Below, one piece after another: positions 1 through 9,435 of a stretch of 50,339 nucleotides of DNA (position 1 is the stretch's first letter; the number at the start of each line of letters is the position of its first letter). The position numbers and the translations under genes were made by a program. The stretch spans positions 1 to 50,339 of the forward strand of contig NZ_JABERD010000060.1 in assembly GCF_013044505.1 (NCBI RefSeq), read 5' to 3'. This DNA is from Streptomyces sp. S3(2020) (GTDB lineage: Bacteria > Actinomycetota > Actinomycetes > Streptomycetales > Streptomycetaceae). The notes beneath the pieces are model-generated. The model saw only the letters and a program-made list of their open reading frames with translations, did not search any database and was not told where the DNA came from.

Positions 1-417
1 ATCCGGACCGGGCCGCCCCCCGCCCGCATCCCCTGGTCCACCGCCCCGCACACCCCCCCACCCACCCCCTCCCCCCCCCCCCCCCGCCCCCCCGCCCCCC
101 CGCCGCCCCCCCCCCCCCCCCACACGCCCCCCCCCCCCCCCCACCACCGCGCCCGGCCTCTCATCTGGCGCCGCCCACGTCCTGACTCCTCTTCCGCTCG
201 CCGGCGCTCCGCCCGTCCCCGCCTCGCGCCGCTCCTCGGCACGATCGGCGAACATGAGCTCCGCACGTCGGCGAAGATCCTCGGCCGACGCGGACCGGTC
301 CCGAACCCGTGACCGCCGGTGGTGACGTCGGTGGTCACGGGAACGGACATCGGAGGCGGACCCACGGCCCGGCCCACTGGTCGGAGTCGCTGTGCGTGAA
401 CGTGATCGAAGTGCCAT
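1..417 (-). CDS. comEA: ComEA-type competence/DNA-binding protein, N-terminal part only
   Basis: An open frame on the minus strand starts at an ATG at 417 (MALRSRSRTATPTSG) and runs without a stop to base 1, so the gene is cut by the window edge. Residues about 45-75 read DRSASAEDLRRRAELMFADR, the charged segment that precedes the membrane span in Streptomyces ComEA proteins. The helix-hairpin-helix DNA-binding part would lie beyond the edge and is not seen. An in-frame GTG at 435 with GAGGG six bases upstream is an alternative start. The neighbour upstream on the same strand is a DegV gene, the usual Streptomyces order (DegV then comEA). From about residue 90 the translation becomes nearly pure glycine. 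Identity rests on the N-terminus and synteny only. Confidence 0.6.
   Translation of the reverse strand, partial: MALRSRSRTATPTSGPGRGSASDVRSRDHRRHHRRSRVRDRSASAEDLRRRAELMFADRAEERREAGTGGAPASGRGVRTWAAPDERPGAVVGGGGGRVGGGGGRRGGGGAGGGGGGGGWGGVRGGGPGDAGGGRPGPD
51..142. repeat. C-rich low-complexity tract at the window edge
   Basis: Almost every base here is C, with runs of 8 to 14. Read on the minus strand in the comEA frame it encodes a glycine-rich stretch with no stop, so it could be a real Gly linker. Its position close to the first base of the window also fits low-quality sequence at a contig end. I cannot tell these apart from the sequence alone. Confidence 0.7.
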
Positions 418-485
418 GCGACGAGGATCGGGCACCCGCCACCCTCGCGATGATCTTGCTCAATTCCCGGGGACGACACCCCAGT

Positions 486-494
486 TGTGGATAA
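486..494 (-). other. DnaA-box-like site TTATCCACA
   Basis: The minus strand reads TTATCCACA, a perfect match to the E. coli R1-type DnaA box. It lies in the 170-bp gap between the DegV gene and comEA. Streptomyces DnaA prefers TTGTCCACA, and I see only this single copy here, so it is not an origin. It could be an isolated DnaA-binding or titration site, or chance. Confidence 0.35.
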
Positions 495-587
495 CCCCGC
501 CACCCACACGAGTGAAGGCGGGCCATCCACTGCCGCCCCCCACCGAAGTTCCCAGGGGCGGCCCCATCACGTCACCACCTCACCGCC

Positions 588-1433
588 TCACCGCGGCGAG
601 ACCACAGCCCCCAACAACCCCGGCCCCGTATGCGCCCCGATCACCGCACCGACCTCGCTCACATGCAGGTCCGCCAGCCCCGGCACCCGCGCCCGCAGCC
701 GGTCCGCCAGTGCCGACGCCCGGTCGGGGGCGGCGAGATGGTGGACGGCGATGTCGACCTGCGCGCCGCCCGCCCGGTCGGCCACGATCTCCTCCAGGCG
801 GGCGATCGCCTTCGACGCGGTGCGCACCTTCTCCAGCGGTTCGATCCGGCCGCCCTCCAGCTGGAGCAGCGGCTTGACCGCGAGCGCGGAGCCGAAGAGT
901 GCCTGTGCGGCACCGATCCGGCCGCCGCGGCGCAGATAGTCGAGGGTGTCGACGTAGAAGTAGGCGGAGGTCCCGGCGGCCCGTTTCTCCGCGGCGGTGA
1001 CGGCCTCGTCCACCGTGCCGCCTGCCTCGGCAGCCTCCGCCGCCGCCAGCGCGCAGAAGCCGAGCGCCATCGCGATCATCCCGGTGTCCACGACCCGCAC
1101 CGGCACCGGCGCCTCGCGCGCCGCGAGGACCGCCGCGTCGTAGGTGCCGGAGAGCTCGGCGGACAGGTGCAGGGAGACGATGCCGGTCGCGCCGGACTCC
1201 GCGACCCGGCGGTAGGTCTCCGCGAAGAGCTGGGGGCTGGGGCGCGAGGTGGTGACAGGGCGCCGCTTCTGGAGTGCCTGTGCCAGCGAGCGGGTCGAGA
1301 TCTCGGTGCCCTCTTCGAGGGCCTGGTCGCCGAGGACGACGGTCAGGGGCACCGCGGTGATGCCGTGGCGCTCCATCGTCCGCTGCGGCAGGTAGGCCGT
1401 TGAATCGGTGACGATCGCGACATGGCGGGACAT
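588..1433 (-). CDS. DegV family fatty-acid-binding protein
   Basis: The 281-residue product has DegV hallmarks in order: N-terminal VAIVTDSTAYLP, the ligand-pocket motif TSRPSP (about 62-67), SLHLSAELSGTY (about 87-98), DTGMIAMALGF (about 116-126) and DTLDYLRRGGRIG (about 162-174). Proteins of this family bind a single fatty acid. In Gram-positive bacteria, FakB relatives present fatty acids to the FakA kinase. No FakA-like DAK gene is visible in this window, so the partner is unknown. Length is normal for the family. It precedes comEA on the same strand with a 170-bp gap. The ATG at 1433 was chosen because translation there gives the canonical beta-strand start; no clear Shine-Dalgarno is seen. 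Confidence 0.9.
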   Translation of the reverse strand: MSRHVAIVTDSTAYLPQRTMERHGITAVPLTVVLGDQALEEGTEISTRSLAQALQKRRPVTTSRPSPQLFAETYRRVAESGATGIVSLHLSAELSGTYDAAVLAAREAPVPVRVVDTGMIAMALGFCALAAAEAAEAGGTVDEAVTAAEKRAAGTSAYFYVDTLDYLRRGGRIGAAQALFGSALAVKPLLQLEGGRIEPLEKVRTASKAIARLEEIVADRAGGAQVDIAVHHLAAPDRASALADRLRARVPGLADLHVSEVGAVIGAHTGPGLLGAVVSPR

Positions 1434-1505
1434 GAGCTGGAGGTTACCTGCCGTAGCGCCAGGGCGGCAGCCCGACCCCTGTCACCTGGGGCAGCCTTGA
1501 CCGGA

Positions 1506-2258
1506 TCAAGTCGTGCTCTCGGGACGGGGCTTCTTCTGCCAGGGGTACGCGGGGCGCTGTGTCGGCGGCGTGATGGCGGGCCGGGTCGGTTCCTCGGCGG
1601 TGCGTGACCGCGGTGTCTCCGGCCAGGTCTGCTGTGCCGTCGTGGCGTCGGCGACAGGTGCCTCGGGCCACGGGGGCGGGGGCTGCGCGGGCTCCGTCGG
1701 CTCCGGTGTCTCCGATGTCGTCCAGTGCCGCAGCGCGCCGGCCTCCATGTCGATCTGGGAGCTCAGCGAGTCCAGGTCGTCGTCCGCGAAGCGGCGGGCG
1801 CGGTCCCGGGCCGCCCAGCGCAGTGAGTCCGCGGAGTGCGCGATCTGCTCGGTGCGCTCGCGCAGCCCCGGCAGTCGCTCGGCGAGCGTCGCCCGGTCCG
1901 GTTCGGACTCCAGGCGCCTGAGTTCGCCGTCCAACTCGTGTCCGTGTGCGCTGAGCCGCTGGAAGAGGGCGAGGGACTCCTTGAGGGACTCGTCCTCGGC
2001 CACGCCCGCGTGCAGGGCGTCCTGGGTGGCGCGCATGGAGGTGCGCAGCTTCAGCCGCAGTTGGGCCAGCTCGCCCGCCGCGCCGGGCTGGGCGAACGAC
2101 TTGGCCCGCAGGGTGTGGTCCTCGACCGTGCGGCGGGCCTGGGTGATGGTGCGGTCCACGCCCCGCTTGGCGGCGCCGACGACCTTCACCGTGGCGTAGA
2201 CACCGAGCACCAGGAAGAGCACGAAGAGCAGAGCGACTATCGCCAACAGTGCCTCCAC
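1506..2258 (-). CDS. Membrane-anchored coiled-coil protein of unknown function
   Basis: The GTG start at 2258 has AGGAGG six to seven bases upstream. The 250-residue product begins with one membrane span (residues about 4-26), followed by a long charged helical region (about 35-170) rich in R, E, A and L with heptad character. The tail is low-complexity and rich in Pro, Glu and Thr (about 175-250). No catalytic motif is visible. It sits between leuS and the DegV gene on the same strand, a position kept in Streptomyces. It may be a structural or scaffolding membrane protein facing the cytoplasm. No function should be assigned. Confidence 0.8.
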   Translation of the reverse strand: MEALLAIVALLFVLFLVLGVYATVKVVGAAKRGVDRTITQARRTVEDHTLRAKSFAQPGAAGELAQLRLKLRTSMRATQDALHAGVAEDESLKESLALFQRLSAHGHELDGELRRLESEPDRATLAERLPGLRERTEQIAHSADSLRWAARDRARRFADDDLDSLSSQIDMEAGALRHWTTSETPEPTEPAQPPPPWPEAPVADATTAQQTWPETPRSRTAEEPTRPAITPPTQRPAYPWQKKPRPESTT

Positions 2259-2392
2259 GATGCTCCTCCTCCGACCGGGCGCGATGTGCCGCGCCGCTCT
2301 TCAACGGTAAACGCAGCGAGCAGGCCCGGAGTTCCGGAAGAACCCCGAACCTGCCCGTACGGAACCCCTAAGGGACACCGGCACCCGTACCG

Positions 2393-2438
2393 TGCCTCAC
2401 GCCACCGTGCCTCACGCCGCCATGCCTCACGCCGTGCC

Positions 2439-2445
<7 letters not shown>
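2393..2445. repeat. Four copies of an 11-bp repeat at the leuS 3' end
   Basis: TGCCTCACGCC occurs at 2393, 2408, 2423 and 2435, with spacings of 15, 15 and 12. On the minus strand each copy contains GGCGTGA, and the most upstream copy contains the leuS stop codon itself. The array therefore looks like repeated duplication of the end of leuS. Confidence 0.8.
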
Positions 2446-5324
<2,879 letters not shown>

Positions 5325-5377
5325 GATCCTTAAGCTCCATCGATCGTCTCTGCCGGCGGCTGTCTCGTTCAGGAAAC

Positions 5378-5403
5378 GAAAAATCCCCTCGCACAGGAGG
5401 GGA
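5378..5403 (-). terminator. Attenuator terminator in the leuS leader
   Basis: On the minus strand a 7-bp GC-rich stem (TCCCCTC paired with GAGGGGA, six-base loop) is followed directly by a run of T residues. It sits between the leader peptide (5452-5490) and the leuS start (5324). That is the position expected of an attenuator. Confidence 0.8.
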
Positions 5404-5451
5404 CGCCGCGCCGATGCCGACTCACCCGGTTCGCCCGGCGGTCGGGACTGA

Positions 5452-5490
5452 TCAGCGCGGCCCGCTAAGCAGAAGGCGTACGGCACGCAT
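5452..5490 (-). CDS. leuS leader peptide with three consecutive Leu codons
   Basis: The 12-codon minus-strand frame reads MRAVRLLLSGPR, with adjacent Leu codons CTT CTG CTT. It ends 128 bases before leuS and about 50 bases before an intrinsic terminator. Classical attenuators of this type have been predicted upstream of leuS in some Streptomyces by comparative genomics. When charged tRNA-Leu is scarce, ribosomes would stall on the Leu codons and favour an antiterminator, raising LeuS. A TACTCT element (5497-5502) lies seven bases upstream of the ATG, so the leader could be leaderless or nearly so. No Shine-Dalgarno is visible. Peptide and terminator are seen directly; the antiterminator fold is inferred. 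Confidence 0.8.
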   Translation of the reverse strand: MRAVRLLLSGPR

Positions 5491-5496
5491 GGCGTC

Positions 5497-5502
5497 AGAG
5501 TA
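5497..5502 (-). promoter_or_regulatory. Possible -10 element for the leuS leader transcript
   Basis: TACTCT on the minus strand lies seven bases upstream of the leader-peptide ATG. No convincing -35 hexamer sits at 17-18 bases, so this is tentative. Confidence 0.3.
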
Positions 5503-5622
5503 CCGCAGCCGTTGAGCAAGCCGCGACGCGCTTACGTATGCCTCTTCGGCACCGGGTGCCGTTCGCTCCAACCCCGCAGAGCACTCCAACATCACCCGAC
5601 AAGAACTGAACAAGAGTCAAAA

Positions 5623-5637
5623 GTTACTTCGCGTAAC
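5623..5637. promoter_or_regulatory. Inverted repeat GTTAC-N5-GTAAC
   Basis: A perfect 5-bp dyad with a five-base spacer lies in the AT-rich divergent region between leuS and the cytochrome gene. It could be an operator for either transcript. No cognate regulator is encoded nearby. Confidence 0.4.
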
Positions 5638-5702
5638 GACTACTAAGGGACATCACAACAACCGCATAGTCCTTTGATAACAACGCAATAACTCAAACCT
5701 CG

Positions 5703-5714
5703 TACCGATCGGTA
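5703..5714. promoter_or_regulatory. 12-bp perfect palindrome upstream of the redox operon
   Basis: TACCGATCGGTA is a perfect palindrome. It lies 11 bases upstream of a -10-like TAGAGT (5725-5730), so it would cover the -35 region of a promoter for the cytochrome gene starting at 5774. This is the arrangement expected of a repressor operator; the regulator is unknown. Confidence 0.45.
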
Positions 5715-5773
5715 TGGCTCCACTTAGAGTGCGGCAGCGGGACCGCTTTCCCGAACTGCTCGGAGTTGCCCCC

Positions 5774-7057
5774 ATGAACCCTCGTCGTAGTAACAGCTCG
5801 CTCCCCAAGACCGGTCGCTCGGCATACGGGATCGCGTCGGCTGTCGTCCTGCTCTTCATACCCGTGTTCGTGCTGGTCGGAGGTGAGCGAGTCCGTGACT
5901 TCCTGAACTTCGGCGCGGGCGTGCTGTCCCTCGTCTGCCTCAGCTGCTCGGTGATCTGGGGCCTGGTCGCCCAGGACCGGATCTTCCTCAACCCGAAACA
6001 GCGGATCATCGGCCAGGCCGTGCACCGGACGACAGCGGTCGGCTCGATCGCGTTCCTGCTGCTGCACATCACCACGAAGGTCGCCCTCGACCACACCACA
6101 CTGATCTCCGCGATCATCCCGTTCTCGCTCGGCGTCACCGGAAGCGCCGGCCTGATCGGCCTCGGCTCGCTGGCCGGCCTGCTGATGATCTTCGTGGGTA
6201 TCACCGGCGCCCTGCGCAACCAGTTCGCCTCCCCGGCCCCGGTCGCCGCCCGCTGGCGCGCCATGCACATGCTGGCCTACCCGGCCTGGTGCTTCGCCCT
6301 GGTCCACGGCCTGTACTCGGGCCGCGAGGCCAAGCCGATCTTCGTGATCCTCTACAGCCTCTCGCTGGCCGGCGTCATCGGCGCGCTCGCCCTGCGCGCG
6401 GCACCCCGCCCGGTCAAGCGCAAGGTCGCCGACCGGATCCAGGCCATCATGGGCACCGAGGACCGCTCGGGCCGCGAGGAGCTGGACGCGAGCCGCGCCA
6501 GGAACGCGGAGACGGCGTCCGCACTGCCGGGCTACGAGAACGCACGCGCGACCCAGTCCCGTACGCCTTCCTACGAGACCCCCGCGCCGCCCGCCCCGGA
6601 CCCCTCGAACGGCTTCGCGGCCGCCTACCGCGCCGTCAACCCGACCCCGCGCATCCCGTCCCAGCCGACGTACGGCGCCGAGCAGACCGCCCGCATGGAC
6701 CTGCCGATGGACATGCAGCCCACGGAGGCGGTCCCGCGCTACGACACCGGTGGCAGCACCTCGGGCAGCTGGCCGATCCCGTTGCCCCCGCCGGTCGGCG
6801 AGGCTCCCCCGTCGGCCTACGACCCGCTCCAGGACACCGGATACAACATCCCGACCTATCGCAATACGGACACGTCCGGATACGGCACGGGTGATGTGTA
6901 CAACACCGGTGAGTCGAACAACTCGTCCGGCCCGTACTACCCGAACGACACGTACAACAGCGGTCCCGCCACTGATCCATCGCCTGGTGAGTCGTACGAC
7001 TTCGACACACCGGGCCCGGGCGAACCTTGGAACATGCCTTCCGGAGGCTATAGGTGA
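5774..7057 (+). CDS. Six-TM haem-b-type membrane cytochrome with long disordered tail
   Basis: The 427-residue product has about six membrane spans (roughly 18-36, 46-64, 82-104, 127-146, 163-182, 189-208). Histidine pairs sit in two helices, H84/H98 and H165/H178, plus H107. The pattern LLH...MHM...VHG resembles the ferric-reductase-like and MsrQ/YedZ haem b families. Residues 220-427 are hydrophilic, rich in Pro, Tyr, Ser, Thr and Gly, and probably disordered. The ATG at 5774 follows GGAG ten bases upstream; an earlier in-frame ATG at 5714 lacks support. The stop overlaps the next gene's start by four bases (GTGA), so the two are translationally coupled. It likely passes electrons between the membrane and the NuoF-like partner. 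The substrate is unknown. Confidence 0.8.
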   Translation: MNPRRSNSSLPKTGRSAYGIASAVVLLFIPVFVLVGGERVRDFLNFGAGVLSLVCLSCSVIWGLVAQDRIFLNPKQRIIGQAVHRTTAVGSIAFLLLHITTKVALDHTTLISAIIPFSLGVTGSAGLIGLGSLAGLLMIFVGITGALRNQFASPAPVAARWRAMHMLAYPAWCFALVHGLYSGREAKPIFVILYSLSLAGVIGALALRAAPRPVKRKVADRIQAIMGTEDRSGREELDASRARNAETASALPGYENARATQSRTPSYETPAPPAPDPSNGFAAAYRAVNPTPRIPSQPTYGAEQTARMDLPMDMQPTEAVPRYDTGGSTSGSWPIPLPPPVGEAPPSAYDPLQDTGYNIPTYRNTDTSGYGTGDVYNTGESNNSSGPYYPNDTYNSGPATDPSPGESYDFDTPGPGEPWNMPSGGYR

Positions 7058-8667
7058 ACGAGGCCCTGCCCGACGTCCCAGAAGTCCGCGTGGTCGGTCT
7101 TCCTCAGCTCACGTCGGGCTTCGACCTTGTCGAAAGACTTGATCTGCCCATGCACCTGAAGGTGCACGGGCCGCTCGAACCCCTGGGCGGCGAGCAACTC
7201 GCGAAGCTCGCCGAGAACATCAACCTGAAGGGCCGCGGCGGCGCGGGCTTCCCCTTCCACAAGAAACTGCGCTCGGTCGCCGAGGCGGCCATCAAGCGCG
7301 GTGTGCGCCCGGTCGTCGTCGTCAACGGAAGCGAGGACGAACCGGCCTGCCGCAAGGACACGGTGCTCATCAACCGTGCCCCGCACCTCATCCTGGACGG
7401 CGCCCTCCTGGTCGCCGAAGCCCTGGGTGCCCGCACGCTCGTGGTGGGGGTCACCCGGGAGTCCACCCAGCGGTCCATGGAGGCCGCCCTCGCCGAACGC
7501 GGCCTCAGCAACGGCCGCAGATCGGCGCTACGCGCGCGCGTGCAGCGCAATCCCGTGCGCATGGTCACCGGAGCAGCGGCGTCGCTGATCCGTTCCATCG
7601 ACGGCGGCCCGGCGATCCCGCCCGGCCGCAAGGTCAGCGCCTCGCAGAACGGCGTCGGCGGCGCGCCCACCCTGCTGTCGAACGCCGAGACGTTCGCGCA
7701 GCTGGCCATCGCCGCCCGCATCGGCCCGGAGCGCTACGGCAACACCGGCCTGTACGACGAGCCGGGCACCGTCATGCTCACGGTCTCCGGCGCGGTCGCC
7801 CGCCCCATGGTCATCGAGGCCCCCACCGGCGTACCGCTGCGCTACATCCTTCAGCTCGCCGGCGCCCCGCCGGTCCCGCAGGGGGTGTTGACCGGCGGCT
7901 ACCACGGCAAGTGGATCGACGCCGCGACGGTCAACGAGGCGGTCGTCTCGCGCAACTCTCTGGACGCGGTGGGCGGTGCGCTCGGCGCGGGCGCGATCCT
8001 GCCGATCAGTCAGGAGACCTGCCCGCTGGGCGAGTCGCTGATGGTGGCGAAGTGGCTGGCCGAGGAGAGCGCCGGGCAGTGCGGCCCCTGCTACCTCGGT
8101 CTGCCGGCCGCCGCGCGCGGCATGGAGGACATCCTCAACGGCGGCGGCCCGGCCGCCCTGGAGGCGCTCAAGCAGGTCGCCAAGAACGTGAAGCGGCGCG
8201 GTGCGTGCTCGCACCCGGACGGCTCCGCGATGTTCCTGGAGTCGACCATCAAGGCGTTCACCGACGACCTCGCCGCGCACGTCCTCGGCAACGGCTGCGG
8301 ACGGCCCGTGGAGGGCGTTCTGCCGCTCTTCGAGGGCGGCATGACACCCGCGGGCCTCACCAGCGGCGCGGAGTCCGAGGAGAACGGTCCCAGCCGCCAG
8401 AAGATCTACGTCGACTGGACGCTGTGCCGGGGCCACGGCCTGTGCGCCGACATCCTCCCGGAGGTCTTCGAGCTCGGCGCCGACGGCTTCCCCACCGTCG
8501 CCCAGGCCCAGGTGCCGCGTTACGCCGAGGCGAAGGCGCTCCGCGCGGTCCGCCGTTGCCCCGCCCTCGCCCTGCGTCTGGAGGAGGCGGCCCCGCGCGA
8601 CAACAGCGCCTCCCGCAACCTCCCGGTCCTCTCCCAGGGCCGCGGCCGCCGCGCACTGGGGCGCTGA
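7054..8667 (+). CDS. Degenerate NuoF-like flavoprotein fused to a C-terminal ferredoxin
   Basis: The 537-residue product resembles the 51-kDa NADH-binding subunit of complex I. The FMN-loop motif GRGGAGFP (60-67) is kept, followed by EDEPACRKD (94-102), a match to the NuoF NAD(E/D)GEP block. An SLBB-like region spans about 240-290 and an iron-sulfur region about 335-390. The acidic GEET NADH motif is replaced by GAAASLI (173-179). The cluster motif has C343, C346 and C385, but Ala340 stands where the first of four cysteines is expected. Residues 449-510 form a small ferredoxin with C458-x2-H-x2-C464 and C502-P, a [3Fe-4S] or HC3-type pattern known from P450-linked Streptomyces ferredoxins. 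GGAGG lies upstream of the GTG start, which overlaps the cytochrome stop. An NADH-independent or altered flavin-FeS electron carrier is inferred. Confidence 0.85.
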   Translation: MNEALPDVPEVRVVGLPQLTSGFDLVERLDLPMHLKVHGPLEPLGGEQLAKLAENINLKGRGGAGFPFHKKLRSVAEAAIKRGVRPVVVVNGSEDEPACRKDTVLINRAPHLILDGALLVAEALGARTLVVGVTRESTQRSMEAALAERGLSNGRRSALRARVQRNPVRMVTGAAASLIRSIDGGPAIPPGRKVSASQNGVGGAPTLLSNAETFAQLAIAARIGPERYGNTGLYDEPGTVMLTVSGAVARPMVIEAPTGVPLRYILQLAGAPPVPQGVLTGGYHGKWIDAATVNEAVVSRNSLDAVGGALGAGAILPISQETCPLGESLMVAKWLAEESAGQCGPCYLGLPAAARGMEDILNGGGPAALEALKQVAKNVKRRGACSHPDGSAMFLESTIKAFTDDLAAHVLGNGCGRPVEGVLPLFEGGMTPAGLTSGAESEENGPSRQKIYVDWTLCRGHGLCADILPEVFELGADGFPTVAQAQVPRYAEAKALRAVRRCPALALRLEEAAPRDNSASRNLPVLSQGRGRRALGR

Positions 8668-8678
8668 GCCGACAGCAC

Positions 8679-8712
8679 GATGGGGGCCGCCCGGCTGCGG
8701 GCGGCCCCCATC
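8679..8712 (+). terminator. Terminator of the cytochrome/NuoF-like operon
   Basis: A perfect 14-bp GC-rich stem with a six-base loop begins 12 bases after the stop codon at 8667. There is no strong T-run, as is common in Streptomyces. Confidence 0.8.
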
Positions 8713-8742
8713 GCCGTATCAACTGCCTCTGGAAACGCAAGA

Positions 8743-8773
8743 ATCCCGCCGGATCGAAATGATCTGGCGGGAT
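8743..8773 (-). terminator. Terminator of tRNA-Ala copy 1
   Basis: A 13-bp stem with one G-T pair and the five-base loop gaaat lies eight bases beyond the tRNA 3' end on the minus strand, followed by TTCTTG. The base of the stem (ATCCCGCC...GGGAT) recurs at tRNA-Ala copy 2. Confidence 0.75.
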
Positions 8774-8780
8774 CTTTCTG

Positions 8781-8853
8781 TGGAGCTAAGGAGAATTGAA
8801 CTCCTGACCTCCTGCATGCCATGCAGGCGCTCTACCAACTGAGCTATAGCCCC
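8781..8853 (-). tRNA. tRNA-Ala (anticodon GGC), copy 1
   Basis: Reading the minus strand gives a 73-nt cloverleaf. The acceptor stem is GGGGCTA with TAGCTCC, the D arm is GCTC-AGTTGGTA-GAGC, the anticodon stem is CCTGC/GCAGG and the T arm GTTCAATTC is standard. The loop ATGGCAT carries anticodon GGC (bases 8818-8820), which reads GCC and GCU alanine codons. CCA is not encoded. An identical copy lies at 11878-11950, and identity covers 78 bp (8777-8854). Confidence 0.97.
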
Positions 8854-8955
8854 TTGCGGTGTCCCCCGGGGTCTCCCCCGGCGGCGACGCCAACATTACA
8901 CGCTCCCCCGGGTGGAACACCAAATCGTTTCCCTGAGGCCCGCCACCGACGGGCC

Positions 8956-9189
8956 TCACGCAGTGACGAACGAATAGAACCGTTTGAGCGTGCAGTGCTC
9001 CTCAAGGAGCCGGCCGTAGATCGGCTCGCCCTCGAGTTCGCGGTACGTCTCGATCGGGTCGCCTTTTATGATCAGCGCCCGCGCGCACTCCTCGCACCAG
9101 TACTGGTAGTCGGGATTGACCGGCTCCATGTCCCGCACGATCGGCGTCCCGCTGCCGCACCAGTCGCACTTTCGCCTGTGTGCACCCAT
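8956..9189 (-). CDS. Small CxxC zinc-ribbon-like protein (77 aa)
   Basis: The product has two CxxC pairs, C8-C11 (KCDWCG) and C32-C35 (WCEECAR), spaced as in a four-cysteine zinc site. A charged C-terminal half follows (ETYRELEGEPIYGRLLEEHC). GGAG lies seven bases before the ATG at 9189. Only three bases separate it from the stop of the 57-residue zinc-ribbon gene upstream, so the two are co-transcribed. Function is unknown; a nucleic-acid or protein adaptor role is plausible for such ribbons. It lies between the two tRNA-Ala copies. Confidence 0.75.
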   Translation of the reverse strand: MGAHRRKCDWCGSGTPIVRDMEPVNPDYQYWCEECARALIIKGDPIETYRELEGEPIYGRLLEEHCTLKRFYSFVTA

Positions 9190-9192
9190 CGA

Positions 9193-9366
9193 TCAGCTCC
9201 AGCTGTGGCCGCAGGCCGTGCACACGTAGGAAATCCCCCCGTTGTCACCCAGGACCTGGGCGACATGGAGGGAACCGCAGGAAGGGCAGGTGAGCCGGGT
9301 GACCGTATCCCGTGTCGACGCTGCTTCAAGGAGGTGGCCGACCTCCTTGAGGATGCTCGCAGGCAT
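9193..9366 (-). CDS. Short zinc-ribbon protein (57 aa)
   Basis: The minus-strand frame from ATG 9366 to TGA 9193 encodes 57 residues. An N-terminal helix (SILKEVGHLLEAAS) is followed by LTCPSCGS (C27, C30) and YVCTACGHSW (C49, C52). This is the compact CPxCG...CxxCGH zinc ribbon seen in TFIIS-like and RNA-polymerase-associated small proteins. GGGAGGGAG lies upstream of the start. It is the first gene of a two-gene unit with the 77-residue CxxC protein and lies 69 bases downstream of the MFS gene on the same strand. I do not recognise a named family. Confidence 0.7.
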   Translation of the reverse strand: MPASILKEVGHLLEAASTRDTVTRLTCPSCGSLHVAQVLGDNGGISYVCTACGHSWS

Positions 9367-9435
9367 CACTGCTCCCTCCCGTCGGGCCGCGCCCCCTTCC
9401 GGCCGTTTGATTCTGCCACGGCCGGACCAATACGG

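Noticed and set aside
392..1403. Plus-strand open frames opposite the DegV gene and upstream
   Set aside because: They are Arg/Pro/Gly-rich antisense frames of high-GC DNA, without codon bias or motifs; the minus-strand DegV and ComEA proteins explain the region.
5325..5519. N-terminal extension of LeuS to 5519
   Set aside because: The region contains the leader peptide in another frame and an intrinsic terminator; LeuS homology begins at the ATG at 5324.
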